Below, piece after piece: positions 55,413 to 63,329 of a stretch of 64,000 nt of DNA. Position 1 is the first letter of the stretch; every line of letters begins with the position of its first letter. A program made the translations under genes and the position numbers. Origin of the DNA: Chloroflexota bacterium. GTDB lineage: Bacteria > Chloroflexota > UBA11872. The stretch is taken from contig JAJDUU010000009.1 in assembly GCA_022826485.1 (NCBI GenBank), positions 1 to 64,000 of the forward strand, read 5' to 3'. The notes beneath the pieces were generated by a model. The model had not been told where the DNA came from and did no database searches. It was given only the letters and a program-made list of their open reading frames with translations.

Positions 55413-57194
55413 CTAGGCCGGGCTCGACGCTTCACCGCGAAGCAGCTGGAGGTCGCAGAGCCGGCGGTAGTGGTCGTTGCGCGCGTAGAGCTCATCGTGC
55501 CGGCCGGCGTCCCGCACGCGCCCGCCGTCCAGGAAGACGATGCGGTCGGCCTGACGCACGGTGGCGAGCCGATGTGCGATCACCAGCGTGGTGCGGCCGG
55601 CGGAGGCCCGCTCCAAGCCCTGCTGCACCAGCCACTCGGACTCGGCATCGAGCGACGACGTGGCCTCGTCCAGAACCAAGATTCGCGGGTCGCCGACAAT
55701 CGCGCGAGCGATGGCGATGCGCTGCACCTGCCCACCCGACAGCCTCACGCCGCGCTCGCCGATGTTGGTGTCGTAGCCATGCTCCAGGGCGGTGATGAAG
55801 TCATCGGCGTTTGCCAGCACCGCGGCCCGGCGGACATCGGCCTCGGAAACCGTCTCGCGACCCAGCGAGATGTTCTCCAAGACCGACCCATCGAAGAGCG
55901 TGGCGTCCTGGAACACCACGCCAATGCTCTGTCTCACCGACGCCGCGCTGGCGTCGCGAGTGTCCTGTCCGTCGATCTCAATCCGACCCGAGCGCGGCTC
56001 GTAGAACTTGAGCAAGAGACTGATCAGCGTTGATTTGCCCGCGCCGCTCGGTCCGACCAGGGCCACCCGCTCACCAGGTGAAGCCGCGAACGACACCTGG
56101 TTCAGCACGTCGTCTTCGCCGTAGGAGAATCCGACATCCCTGATCTGCAGCTCGCCCCGCGTCACCGACAACGAACGTCCGGTCGATTCGTCGACTTCTC
56201 GCGGGGTGTCCAGGAACCCAAACACCCGGCGCGAGGTACCCAGCACGACCTGGATTTGGACGAACTCGTTCAACACGTTGCGCACCGGACCGCCGACCTG
56301 CAAGAGGTACTGGCCGGAGGCCACGAGGAAGCCGACGGCCACCGTTCCGGCAACCACCGCGTCGGCCAGGAAGGCCCAGATCGCGATCAGCGCCGCCCAG
56401 TAGGCCAGGTGCGCCGTTCGGCCCAAGCTTCCGAGGAGCGCCACCCGAACGCGAGCGCGCCACAGGGTTCGGGTCTCGGCATCGAGTCGCTCGCCCGCCC
56501 AGCGTTGCCGGTTGAAGGCCTTCACGTCGCGGGCGCCGCCGACCAGCTCTGTCATGACCGCCGAAAGGCGTCCCATCGCGTTTTGCACGCCCCGACCGGC
56601 GGCCTGGGTCCGCCCCCGGACGCGCGTCGCCATCAGCGCGTGAATCGGAAGCGTGGCGACGGTGATCAGTCCCAGCCGCCAGTCGATGACGAACATGATG
56701 ACCAGATAGCCGGGCAATCGCAGCGCATTGGCGCAAACCACCGACACCGCATGCAGGTAGACGGTGGAGATCACGGCCGCGTCGGCGGTGAGATGCGACA
56801 CGACGTCGCCCGTCCGCCGCCCGCGCAGATCGCCGATGGGAATGCGTTGGGCCTGTTGCAGCACCTCCTGGCGCATCCGCGACATCGCGCCCTCGGCCGC
56901 CCGGGTGTGAAACCAATGCCCGAAGACGGCGGCGAGCCCCAGCGCGACCCCGCAGCCGGCGATCCCCAGCAGCGTGGGAATCAACAAGCCCCGGTCCTGC
57001 TTGCCGAAGACATCGTCGATGAGGACGTGCAGCAGCCAGGGCCGAGTGAGCAGGACGGCGGAGTTTCCGGCGGTCATGGCCGCGGCCCCGGCGTAGTCGA
57101 GGCGCCAGCCGCGCAGATAGCCCCACAGCCGCGAGGCGATCTCGCGGTCGGAGATCGCCGGCGGCGCAGCCACGCCGGTCGCCGACGCGGTCAC
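55413..57194 (-). CDS. ABC half-transporter (TMD-NBD), second of a pair
   Basis: 593 aa from GTG 57194. N-terminal six-helix exporter TMD and C-terminal NBD: Walker A VGPSGAGKST, signature VRLSGGQVQR, Walker B ILVLDEATSSLD and switch IAHRLAT, all intact. Starts 22 nt after the companion gene, so the two probably form a heterodimeric exporter, though each NBD looks active. Substrate unknown (lipid, peptide or drug). Confidence 0.88.
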   Translation of the reverse strand: MTASATGVAAPPAISDREIASRLWGYLRGWRLDYAGAAAMTAGNSAVLLTRPWLLHVLIDDVFGKQDRGLLIPTLLGIAGCGVALGLAAVFGHWFHTRAAEGAMSRMRQEVLQQAQRIPIGDLRGRRTGDVVSHLTADAAVISTVYLHAVSVVCANALRLPGYLVIMFVIDWRLGLITVATLPIHALMATRVRGRTQAAGRGVQNAMGRLSAVMTELVGGARDVKAFNRQRWAGERLDAETRTLWRARVRVALLGSLGRTAHLAYWAALIAIWAFLADAVVAGTVAVGFLVASGQYLLQVGGPVRNVLNEFVQIQVVLGTSRRVFGFLDTPREVDESTGRSLSVTRGELQIRDVGFSYGEDDVLNQVSFAASPGERVALVGPSGAGKSTLISLLLKFYEPRSGRIEIDGQDTRDASAASVRQSIGVVFQDATLFDGSVLENISLGRETVSEADVRRAAVLANADDFITALEHGYDTNIGERGVRLSGGQVQRIAIARAIVGDPRILVLDEATSSLDAESEWLVQQGLERASAGRTTLVIAHRLATVRQADRIVFLDGGRVRDAGRHDELYARNDHYRRLCDLQLLRGEASSPA

Positions 57195-57216
57195 TGCTCG
57201 CAACCCTTGCCGTGGA

Positions 57217-58977
57217 TCATGCGTCGCGCCCCTCCGTGGCCGGTTGCATCTGCCGGTCGCACAGGTCGCGGTAGAGATCGCAGCGTTCGTAGAGTTCCCC
57301 GTGGCGTCCGACGTCCAGCACGCGCCCCTCGTCGAGCACGACGACTTGGTCCGCCTGATGCACGGTGGACAGCCGGTGGGCGACGACGATCGTGGTCCGT
57401 CCCTCGCGGGCGCGTTCCAGGCCCTGCAGCACCAGGTGCTCCGATTCGGCGTCGAGCGCGGACGTGGCCTCGTCGAGCACCAGCACGCGCGGATCGCCGG
57501 CGATGGCGCGCGCGATGGCGATGCGCTGCGCCTGGCCGCCCGACAGGCGCAGGGCGCGCTCGCCGACCTGGGTGTCGAAGCCGTCCCGCGTGGCCTTAAC
57601 GAAGTCGGTCGCGGCGGCAATGTCGGCGGCCCTGGCGACCTCGCGCTGCCCAATGCCTTCGCGTCCGAAGCCGATGTTGTCGGCGATGGATCCATGGAAG
57701 AGGACCGGGTCCTGGAACACGACGCCGACGTGCCGGCGCACCTCCGTCGCGCTCGCGGACCCGGTGTTTTGCCCGTCGAGCCGGATTTCACCGGCGCTTG
57801 GCTGGAGGAATCGCAGCAGCAGGTTCACGACGGTCGACTTTCCCGCGCCGCTCGGACCCACGATGGCCGTCGTCGAGCCGCCCGGCACGTGGAATGACAC
57901 GTCCCGTAGCACCGGCGTATCAGCTAGGTAGGCCGCGCTGACGCCGCGAAACTCGATGTCGCCGCGGGTCACGGCCAGCGACGTGCCATCGCCCGCGTCG
58001 TCTTCCGCCGGCGTGTCCAGAAACCCGAAGAGTCGCCGCGCGGCGCCGACGGCGTGCAGCAGGTCCACATACGCCATGGTCAACGGCGTGACTTCACGGT
58101 TGAGCCATGAGAGATAGCCCGCCAGCGCCAGGGCGAACCCAATGGTCACCTCGCCGCCGAAGATCGGCTCCGCCAGCACGAGGAAGATGCCGGCGTAGAC
58201 GATCCAGAAGATGGTCGTGGTCACCCAGGTCCAGCCGACGATGAATCCCTGATAGACCCGCGCATCGCGCAGCGCCAACAGCAGGCGCCGCAGCCGTTCG
58301 AGCGACCAGGCCTGCCGATTGAACGCGCGGATGTCGCGCATGCCGGCGATGAGCTCGGTGGCCAGGCCGCCCAGCTCGCCGGTCGCGGATTGGACGCTCT
58401 GCGCGGCGCGCACGTGGTGCCCCTGGCGGAGCCGCGGCAGCAGCATGTACAGCGGCACGAGCACGGCGGCGAGCACGCCGAAGCGCCAGTCGATGATCGC
58501 CACGACGATGACGATGCCGAGAACGGAAATGGCGGCGGCGAGTCCGTTGCCGTAGGCGTTCTCGTAGGCCTCGGCGATCGCGGCCGAATCGGCGGTGAAG
58601 TGGGTCACCGTGTCGCCCGTGCGGTGCCCGCGAAAGTACGCGAGCGGCAGTCGCAGCACCTGGTCCATCAACGCTCGCCGCAGGACGTTGGCGGCCTGCT
58701 CGCCGGCACTCGTGAAGAGGTAGTTGGCGGCCACACCGCCAACCGCTCCCGCGATCGCCAGCGCGCCGATGGCAATGAGCAGCGGCGGCAGCAGGCTCAG
58801 GTCGCCGCCGATGGCAACATCGTCCACCAGGGCCTTGAGCAGCAGCGGCGCTGGAAGCTCCGCGCCAACCGTGACCAGCGAGGCCACCACGGCACCCAAC
58901 TGCGCCTTCCAGTGCGGGCGCAAATAGGACGCCATGCGGCGAACCGTGCGCGGGATGTTCTCGTTCGGCTGACTCAT
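57217..58977 (-). CDS. ABC half-transporter (TMD-NBD), first of a pair
   Basis: About 586 aa from ATG 58977 (MSQPNENIPRTVRRMASYLRPHW); ATG 59007 would add ten residues. Exporter-type TMD with six hydrophobic helices, NBD with VGPSGAGKST, LRLSGGQAQR, VLVLDEATSALD and VAHRLST. Pairs with the downstream gene. The 78-nt gap to thrS has no clear terminator. Confidence 0.88.
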   Translation of the reverse strand: MSQPNENIPRTVRRMASYLRPHWKAQLGAVVASLVTVGAELPAPLLLKALVDDVAIGGDLSLLPPLLIAIGALAIAGAVGGVAANYLFTSAGEQAANVLRRALMDQVLRLPLAYFRGHRTGDTVTHFTADSAAIAEAYENAYGNGLAAAISVLGIVIVVAIIDWRFGVLAAVLVPLYMLLPRLRQGHHVRAAQSVQSATGELGGLATELIAGMRDIRAFNRQAWSLERLRRLLLALRDARVYQGFIVGWTWVTTTIFWIVYAGIFLVLAEPIFGGEVTIGFALALAGYLSWLNREVTPLTMAYVDLLHAVGAARRLFGFLDTPAEDDAGDGTSLAVTRGDIEFRGVSAAYLADTPVLRDVSFHVPGGSTTAIVGPSGAGKSTVVNLLLRFLQPSAGEIRLDGQNTGSASATEVRRHVGVVFQDPVLFHGSIADNIGFGREGIGQREVARAADIAAATDFVKATRDGFDTQVGERALRLSGGQAQRIAIARAIAGDPRVLVLDEATSALDAESEHLVLQGLERAREGRTTIVVAHRLSTVHQADQVVVLDEGRVLDVGRHGELYERCDLYRDLCDRQMQPATEGRDA

Positions 58978-59085
58978 AAGACTTCGGATATTCGCATTTC
59001 GAACCATCGCCGGAACCGCCCGACCGCCGGGCCCGGAACGGGCTTCGCTAGCGCCGGGGATTCCCCGGACGGTCGGTCGGCACTG

Positions 59086-60852
59086 CTAGCCGTCGGCATC
59101 GAAGCCGAGCGTGTCGTGCGCGCGTGACGCGACGACGGGTTGCACGGCATTCAGGAAGTCGTCCAACGGCATGCCCTTGAGGTCCTCGCCGGTGCGGAGA
59201 CGGACGGAGACGTGTCCCGCGGCAATGTCGCGGTCGCCGGCGACGAGCATGTAGGGCACCTTCTGGAGTTGGGCGTCGCGGATCTTGCGGTTCATGCGTT
59301 CGGACCGCGCATCGAGCTCGGTGCGGAGCCCCGCGGCACGCAGTTTCTCGACCACGCCTTGGCCATATTCCGCGTGGCGGTCGGCAATGGGGATCACCAC
59401 GGCCTGCACGGGCGACAGCCAGACCGGGAACGCTCCGGCGAAGTGCTCGATGAGGATGGCCGTGAAGCGCTCGATCGTCCCCATGATGGCGCGGTGGACC
59501 ATCACGGGACGCTCGCGGCTGCCGTCGGCGGCCTCGTAGCTGATGTCGAACCGCTCCGGCAGATTGAAGTCCACCTGGATGGTCGTGAGCTGCCAGGTGC
59601 GGCCGATGGCGTCGACCAGATGCACGTCAATCTTGGGTCCGTAGAAGGCCGCCTCGCCCGGGACGCGGCGGTACTCGAGGCCGTGGCGGTCCAGGGCCTC
59701 GACCAGTCCCCCCTCGGCCAGCTCCCATAGCTCGTCGTCCCCGGCGTATTTGTCGCGCTCGTCGTCGGCGCGCACGCTCACGTCGATGGCGTAGTCCGCA
59801 AACCCGAACGTGCCCAGGATCATCTGGGTGAGGTCGATGACCCCGCTAACCTCGTCCACGAACTGGTCCCGACGGCAGAAGATGTGGGCGTCGTCCTGCG
59901 TCATGCCGCGCACGCGCAGCGCCCCGTGCAGCGTGCCCGAGCGCTCGTAGCGATACACGGACCCCAGCTCGCCCAGTCGCAGCGGCAGGTCGCGGTAGCT
60001 CCGCGTGCCCGACGCAAAAATCTGCACGTGGAACGGGCAGTTCATGGGCTTGTTGATGAAGGTCTGGTTCTCCAGCTCCATCTCCGGGAACAGCCCATCA
60101 GCGAAGAACTGCGTGTGCCCGCTGGTTTCCCACAGCTCCTTGCGGCCGATGTGGGGCGAGTAGACGAGGTCGTACCCGCGTCGCCGGTGCTCGACGCGCC
60201 AGAAGTCCTCCAACGTCTCGCGGATCACCCCGCCCTTGGGATGCCACAGCACCAAGCCCGCGCCGACCAGCGGGTTGAAGGAGAACAGGTCGAGCTGGCG
60301 CGACAGCAGGCGATGGTCGCGCTTCTTGGCCTCTTCGAGCCGTTGCAGATGCGCCTTGAGCTCGGCCCGCGTGGGAAAGGCCGTGCCGTAGATGCGCTGC
60401 AACTGCGGCCGCCGCTCGTCCCCGCGCCAGTAGGCGCCGGCTATGGACAGGAGCTTGTAGGCGCCGATCTCACCCGTCGATTCGACGTGGGGCCCGCGGC
60501 AGAGGTCGACGAAGGGACCGGACGTATACGTCGTGAGCGTCTCGTCCGGCGGCAGGTCGTCGATGAGCTCGATCTTGAACGACTGTCCCTGCTCGCGGAA
60601 TTGGTCGAGCAACTCCGAGCGCTCGTGCTCCGCGTACTCGAAGGGATAGTCCGCCGCCACGTGCTTGCGCATCAGCGCTTCGAACTGCTTCAAGTCGTCG
60701 GGCGTGAGCGCGCGCGGCAGCAGGAAGTCGTAGTAGAAGCCGTCGTCCGTGGGCGGTCCGATGCCGAGCTCGGCGTCTGGAAAGACGTCGAGCACGGCTG
60801 TGGCCAGCACGTGCGCGGCGGAGTGCCGCATGCGGGAGAGCGCGTCGTTCAT
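59086..60852 (-). CDS. thrS: Threonyl-tRNA synthetase lacking the TGS domain
   Basis: Charges tRNA-Thr. 588 aa, shorter than the usual 640 because the N-terminal TGS (N1) domain is absent; the protein opens at the editing domain with RMRHSAAHVLA (HxxxH) and DLCRGPHVEST (Cys/His of the editing site). Class II motifs: NQTFINKPMNCPFH with the zinc Cys, YRYERSGTLHGALRVRGMTQDDAHIF, MVHRAIMGTIERF. A C-terminal anticodon domain is present. It is preceded by a leader ORF and terminator (60899-61029). AAGGA is found 11 nt before the ATG. Confidence 0.95.
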   Translation of the reverse strand: MNDALSRMRHSAAHVLATAVLDVFPDAELGIGPPTDDGFYYDFLLPRALTPDDLKQFEALMRKHVAADYPFEYAEHERSELLDQFREQGQSFKIELIDDLPPDETLTTYTSGPFVDLCRGPHVESTGEIGAYKLLSIAGAYWRGDERRPQLQRIYGTAFPTRAELKAHLQRLEEAKKRDHRLLSRQLDLFSFNPLVGAGLVLWHPKGGVIRETLEDFWRVEHRRRGYDLVYSPHIGRKELWETSGHTQFFADGLFPEMELENQTFINKPMNCPFHVQIFASGTRSYRDLPLRLGELGSVYRYERSGTLHGALRVRGMTQDDAHIFCRRDQFVDEVSGVIDLTQMILGTFGFADYAIDVSVRADDERDKYAGDDELWELAEGGLVEALDRHGLEYRRVPGEAAFYGPKIDVHLVDAIGRTWQLTTIQVDFNLPERFDISYEAADGSRERPVMVHRAIMGTIERFTAILIEHFAGAFPVWLSPVQAVVIPIADRHAEYGQGVVEKLRAAGLRTELDARSERMNRKIRDAQLQKVPYMLVAGDRDIAAGHVSVRLRTGEDLKGMPLDDFLNAVQPVVASRAHDTLGFDADG

Positions 60853-60898
60853 GGGAGAGATCCTTCGTCAGGTGAGGGGCGGGCCGAAACCGGCCGGG

Positions 60899-60927
60899 AA
60901 AATAAAATCGCCCGGCGGTGCCGGGCG
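60899..60927 (-). terminator. Intrinsic terminator (attenuator) in the thrS leader
   Basis: On the minus strand CGCCCGGC-ACC-GCCGGGCG then ATTTTATTTT, ending 47 nt before thrS. Strong stem plus U-tract within a leader points to attenuation rather than an operon end. Confidence 0.82.
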
Positions 60928-60929
60928 TG

Positions 60930-60970
60930 GCCCCCGCGGCGCGGCGCGCTTGCCGCGGCCCAGCGGGGGC
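60930..60970 (-). promoter_or_regulatory. Second leader hairpin overlapping the leader-peptide stop
   Basis: GCCCCCGC (60970-60963 on the minus strand) pairs with GCGGGGGC (60937-60930) around a GC-rich interior. The first arm begins at the last base of the leader ORF stop codon, so ribosome position would govern whether it forms. CTGGGC just downstream could alternatively pair with GCCCGG of the terminator. Pairings judged by eye. Confidence 0.6.
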
Positions 60971-61029
60971 TAGGCAGTGACGCGGATCTCACGCAGTGGC
61001 GTGCAAATGCTTCGACTGCAAATGACCAT
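60970..61029 (-). CDS. thrS leader peptide (19 aa), putative
   Basis: ATG 61029 to TAG 60970 encodes MVICSRSICTPLREIRVTA. It holds two Thr codons, one of them the second-last sense codon, and two Cys codons. There is no usable Shine-Dalgarno, but TAGCAT (TANNNT) stands 6 nt before the ATG, which fits a leaderless transcript. The ORF is followed by two hairpins and a U-tract, then thrS, the layout of ribosome-mediated attenuation. Too short for the track. Inference from layout; translation is not shown. Confidence 0.6.
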   Translation of the reverse strand: MVICSRSICTPLREIRVTA

Positions 61030-61035
61030 GGCGGG

Positions 61036-61041
61036 ATGCTA
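61036..61041 (-). promoter_or_regulatory. Candidate -10 (TANNNT) for the thrS leader
   Basis: TAGCAT directly after the obgE stop and 6 nt before the leader ATG. Spacing suits transcription starting at or near the ATG. No -35 found. Confidence 0.4.
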
Positions 61042-62340
61042 TCACAGCCCTTCGGCCTCCCATTCGAACTCCAACTCGCCGATCACGACGGTGTCTCCGG
61101 GCTCGGCGCCGGCCTTCTCCAAGCGCGCGGTGACGCCGCTGCGGTCGAGGCGGCGCTGGAAATAGTCGACGGCGTCCGGCGTGTCGAGCTTGAGCTGTCG
61201 CGCCAGCCGCTCGAGCACAGGGTCCCGGATGACGTAGGCCCCGTCGGCGCGACGAAACAGGCGCGGGGCATCGTGCACCGGTTCGGGGCGCAGCACGGGC
61301 GGGGCCGTCGGCTGGGGACGGGCCGGCTCCGGAGCTTCGGCCAGCGTGCCCAACGTGCGCTGAATCAGCGTCGCGATCCCGTCGCCGGTGGCCGCCGACA
61401 CCGCCACCGGCTCGCTCCCGCGCGTGCGGCACTCGGCGGCAAAGTCGCTCCACCCGGCGCGCGATTCGGCAAGGTCGATTTTGTTGAAGGCCACGATCTG
61501 CGGTCGCGACTCGAGGCCGGCGCCGTGGCTTGCCAGCTCGTGATCAATGGCGTCCAGGGCTTCGAGCGGCGGTCGCTCCAGGCCCGAGCCGTCCACCACG
61601 TGAATGAGCACGCGCGAGCGCCTGGCGTGGCGCAGGAATTGGGCGCCGAGACCGGCTCCCTCGCTGGCGCCCTCGATCAGCCCCGGCAGATCGGCGACGA
61701 CCAGGTGCGTGTCGCTGGCGACGACGACGCCTAGGACGGGTTGCAGCGTGGTGAAGGGATAGGGCGCAACCTTCGGCCGGGCGTCGCTGAGACGGGTCAA
61801 GAGCGAGGACTTGCCGGCGTTGGGCGCGCCCACGAGACCGACGTCGGCGATCAACTCGAGCTCAAGACGCAGATGGCCTTCGTCGCCGTCCGCGCCCCGT
61901 AGGGCAATGTCGGGCGCCGTGAAGCGCGACGACTTGAACCGCGCGTTGCCGCGTCCACCCTGCCCGCCGTGGGCGACGACCTCGACCTGGCCGACCTCCA
62001 CCAGGTCGTGGAGCACCTGCGAGGTCGCATCGTCGTACACGACCGTGCCGAGCGGGACGTCGATGGCGGCGGGCTTGCCGTCCCGTCCCTGGCGCAGGCT
62101 GCGCTGGCCAGGCGCCCCGTTGCCGGCGATGAAGCGATGGCGGTATTGCAGGTGCGTGAGGGCATGCAGGTTCTCGCGCGCCCGGATCAGCACGTCGCCG
62201 CCGCGACCGCCGTCCCCACCGTCGGGTCCGCCCAGCGGCACGTGCTTCTCGCGGCGGAAGCTCGCCGCGCCGTCGCCGCCGCGCCCGGCGCGCACGTAGA
62301 CGCGGGCCTGGTCGAAGAAGTTTGCCGTGGAGTCAGGCAT
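61042..62340 (-). CDS. obgE: GTPase Obg/CgtA
   Basis: Ribosome-associated GTPase. 432 aa from ATG 62340 (MPDSTANFFDQARVYVRAGRGG). Glycine-rich Obg fold GRGGDGAASFRREKHVPLGGPDGGDGGRGGDV, G1 GAPNAGKSSLL, G3 DLPGLIEGA, G4 NKID, and a C-terminal OCT domain (AYVIRDPVLERLARQLKLDTPDAVDYFQRRLDRSGV). The stop is just before the thrS leader. obgE and thrS may be partly cotranscribed. Confidence 0.95.
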   Translation of the reverse strand: MPDSTANFFDQARVYVRAGRGGDGAASFRREKHVPLGGPDGGDGGRGGDVLIRARENLHALTHLQYRHRFIAGNGAPGQRSLRQGRDGKPAAIDVPLGTVVYDDATSQVLHDLVEVGQVEVVAHGGQGGRGNARFKSSRFTAPDIALRGADGDEGHLRLELELIADVGLVGAPNAGKSSLLTRLSDARPKVAPYPFTTLQPVLGVVVASDTHLVVADLPGLIEGASEGAGLGAQFLRHARRSRVLIHVVDGSGLERPPLEALDAIDHELASHGAGLESRPQIVAFNKIDLAESRAGWSDFAAECRTRGSEPVAVSAATGDGIATLIQRTLGTLAEAPEPARPQPTAPPVLRPEPVHDAPRLFRRADGAYVIRDPVLERLARQLKLDTPDAVDYFQRRLDRSGVTARLEKAGAEPGDTVVIGELEFEWEAEGL

Positions 62341-62426
62341 GGAATCGGCGCGGCGAAGGCACGGGGCAATTCTGCCGCACAAGGCACCGGGCTAAACTCA
62401 GACCACCGCACGCCGACGGAGACCCC

Positions 62427-63128
62427 ATGCGCATCCTGGCCCTGGCCGCATCGCCCGGCGACGCCGAAATGTGCTGCGGCGGCACGCTGGCGCGCGTGGT
62501 GGCGCTGCGGGGCGCCGTGGCGATCTGCACGCTGGGGAACGGCAACAGCCTGGGCGGTGAATTGCCGCCGCGGGAGCTGGCCGAGACGCATCGCGCCGAG
62601 GCGGAGGCCGCGGCTGAATCCCTGGGCGCGAAGCTGTTCTGGTTCGGCCACTCGGATTTCAGCGTGGCCAACGACGCCGTGACGCGGATGCAGTTGGTCG
62701 AGGTGCTGCGCACCTTTCGGCCCAACGCCCTGCTGACGCCTGCGTCGGTGGACGCGCACCACGACCTGCGCGACGTGTGGCGCCTGGCACTCGACGCGGC
62801 GCAGATTGCGGCTGCGCCGAGCGCCCGCACCGACCAGGACCCACTGGACGCTCCGCCCGCGGTGTTCGCCTATCAGCCGCGATGGTTCGAAGGCTTCACG
62901 CCCGACACCTACGTGGACGTGAGCGACACGATCGACGCAAAGCAGGCGGCGATCACGCAACTCAAGACGCTCGCGCAGTGGTACCTGACGCAGCGGGGCA
63001 TCGACATCGCCGAGGCTGCCGAGACGGTGTCGGCGTATCGCGGACTCCAGGCCGGCGTGGACTTTGCCGAGGCCTTCGCGGTGACGCCGATCGCCGGAGG
63101 TTCGGCGATCACGCGCATTCTGCCGTAG
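62427..63128 (+). CDS. PIG-L deacetylase-fold protein, metal site lost
   Basis: 233 aa from ATG 62427. The PIG-L/MshB fold is recognisable: RILALAASPGDAEMCCGGTLARV, a REAEAEAAAESLGA-type helix, RPNALLTPASVDAHHDLRDV. The family motif AHPDD reads ASPGD and HPDH reads HHDL, so two zinc His and the catalytic Asp are replaced. It is probably not an N-acetylglucosamine deacetylase. TAAACT 38 nt upstream may be its -10 element. A lone gene diverging from obgE. Confidence 0.82.
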   Translation: MRILALAASPGDAEMCCGGTLARVVALRGAVAICTLGNGNSLGGELPPRELAETHRAEAEAAAESLGAKLFWFGHSDFSVANDAVTRMQLVEVLRTFRPNALLTPASVDAHHDLRDVWRLALDAAQIAAAPSARTDQDPLDAPPAVFAYQPRWFEGFTPDTYVDVSDTIDAKQAAITQLKTLAQWYLTQRGIDIAEAAETVSAYRGLQAGVDFAEAFAVTPIAGGSAITRILP

Positions 63129-63161
63129 CTTCCCCGGCGTGAAGCGACCGTTGCGCACCCA

Positions 63162-63258
63162 CCTGTCGTTCCCGCCCCTCGCTCCGTCATTCCCGCCCCC
63201 CGCTCCGTCGTTCCCGCCCCTTACTCCGTCATTCCCGCGAAGGCGGGAATCCACCCCC
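63162..63258. repeat. Tandem 21-bp half-units ending in repeat A
   Basis: Three imperfect 20-21 bp units of the type CTCCGTCRTTCCCGCCCC (63162, 63182, 63203) lead into a full repeat A hairpin CTCCGTCATTCCCGCGAAGGCGGGAATCCACCCCC (63224-63258). The units repeat the left half of repeat A only. Confidence 0.85.
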
Positions 63259-63329
63259 CAGCCAACCTGGACCGCCCATTGGGTTCCGCGCGTCCCTCCC
63301 GCGTCTCACCTGGTGTTGCCAAGATCTCC

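Noticed and set aside
60853-61050. T-box riboswitch before thrS
   Set aside because: No T-box sequence (TGGTACCGCG-like) and no specifier stem layout; a leader ORF fits better.
63162-63258. CRISPR array
   Set aside because: Units are adjacent without spacers and no cas genes exist; simple tandem repeats.
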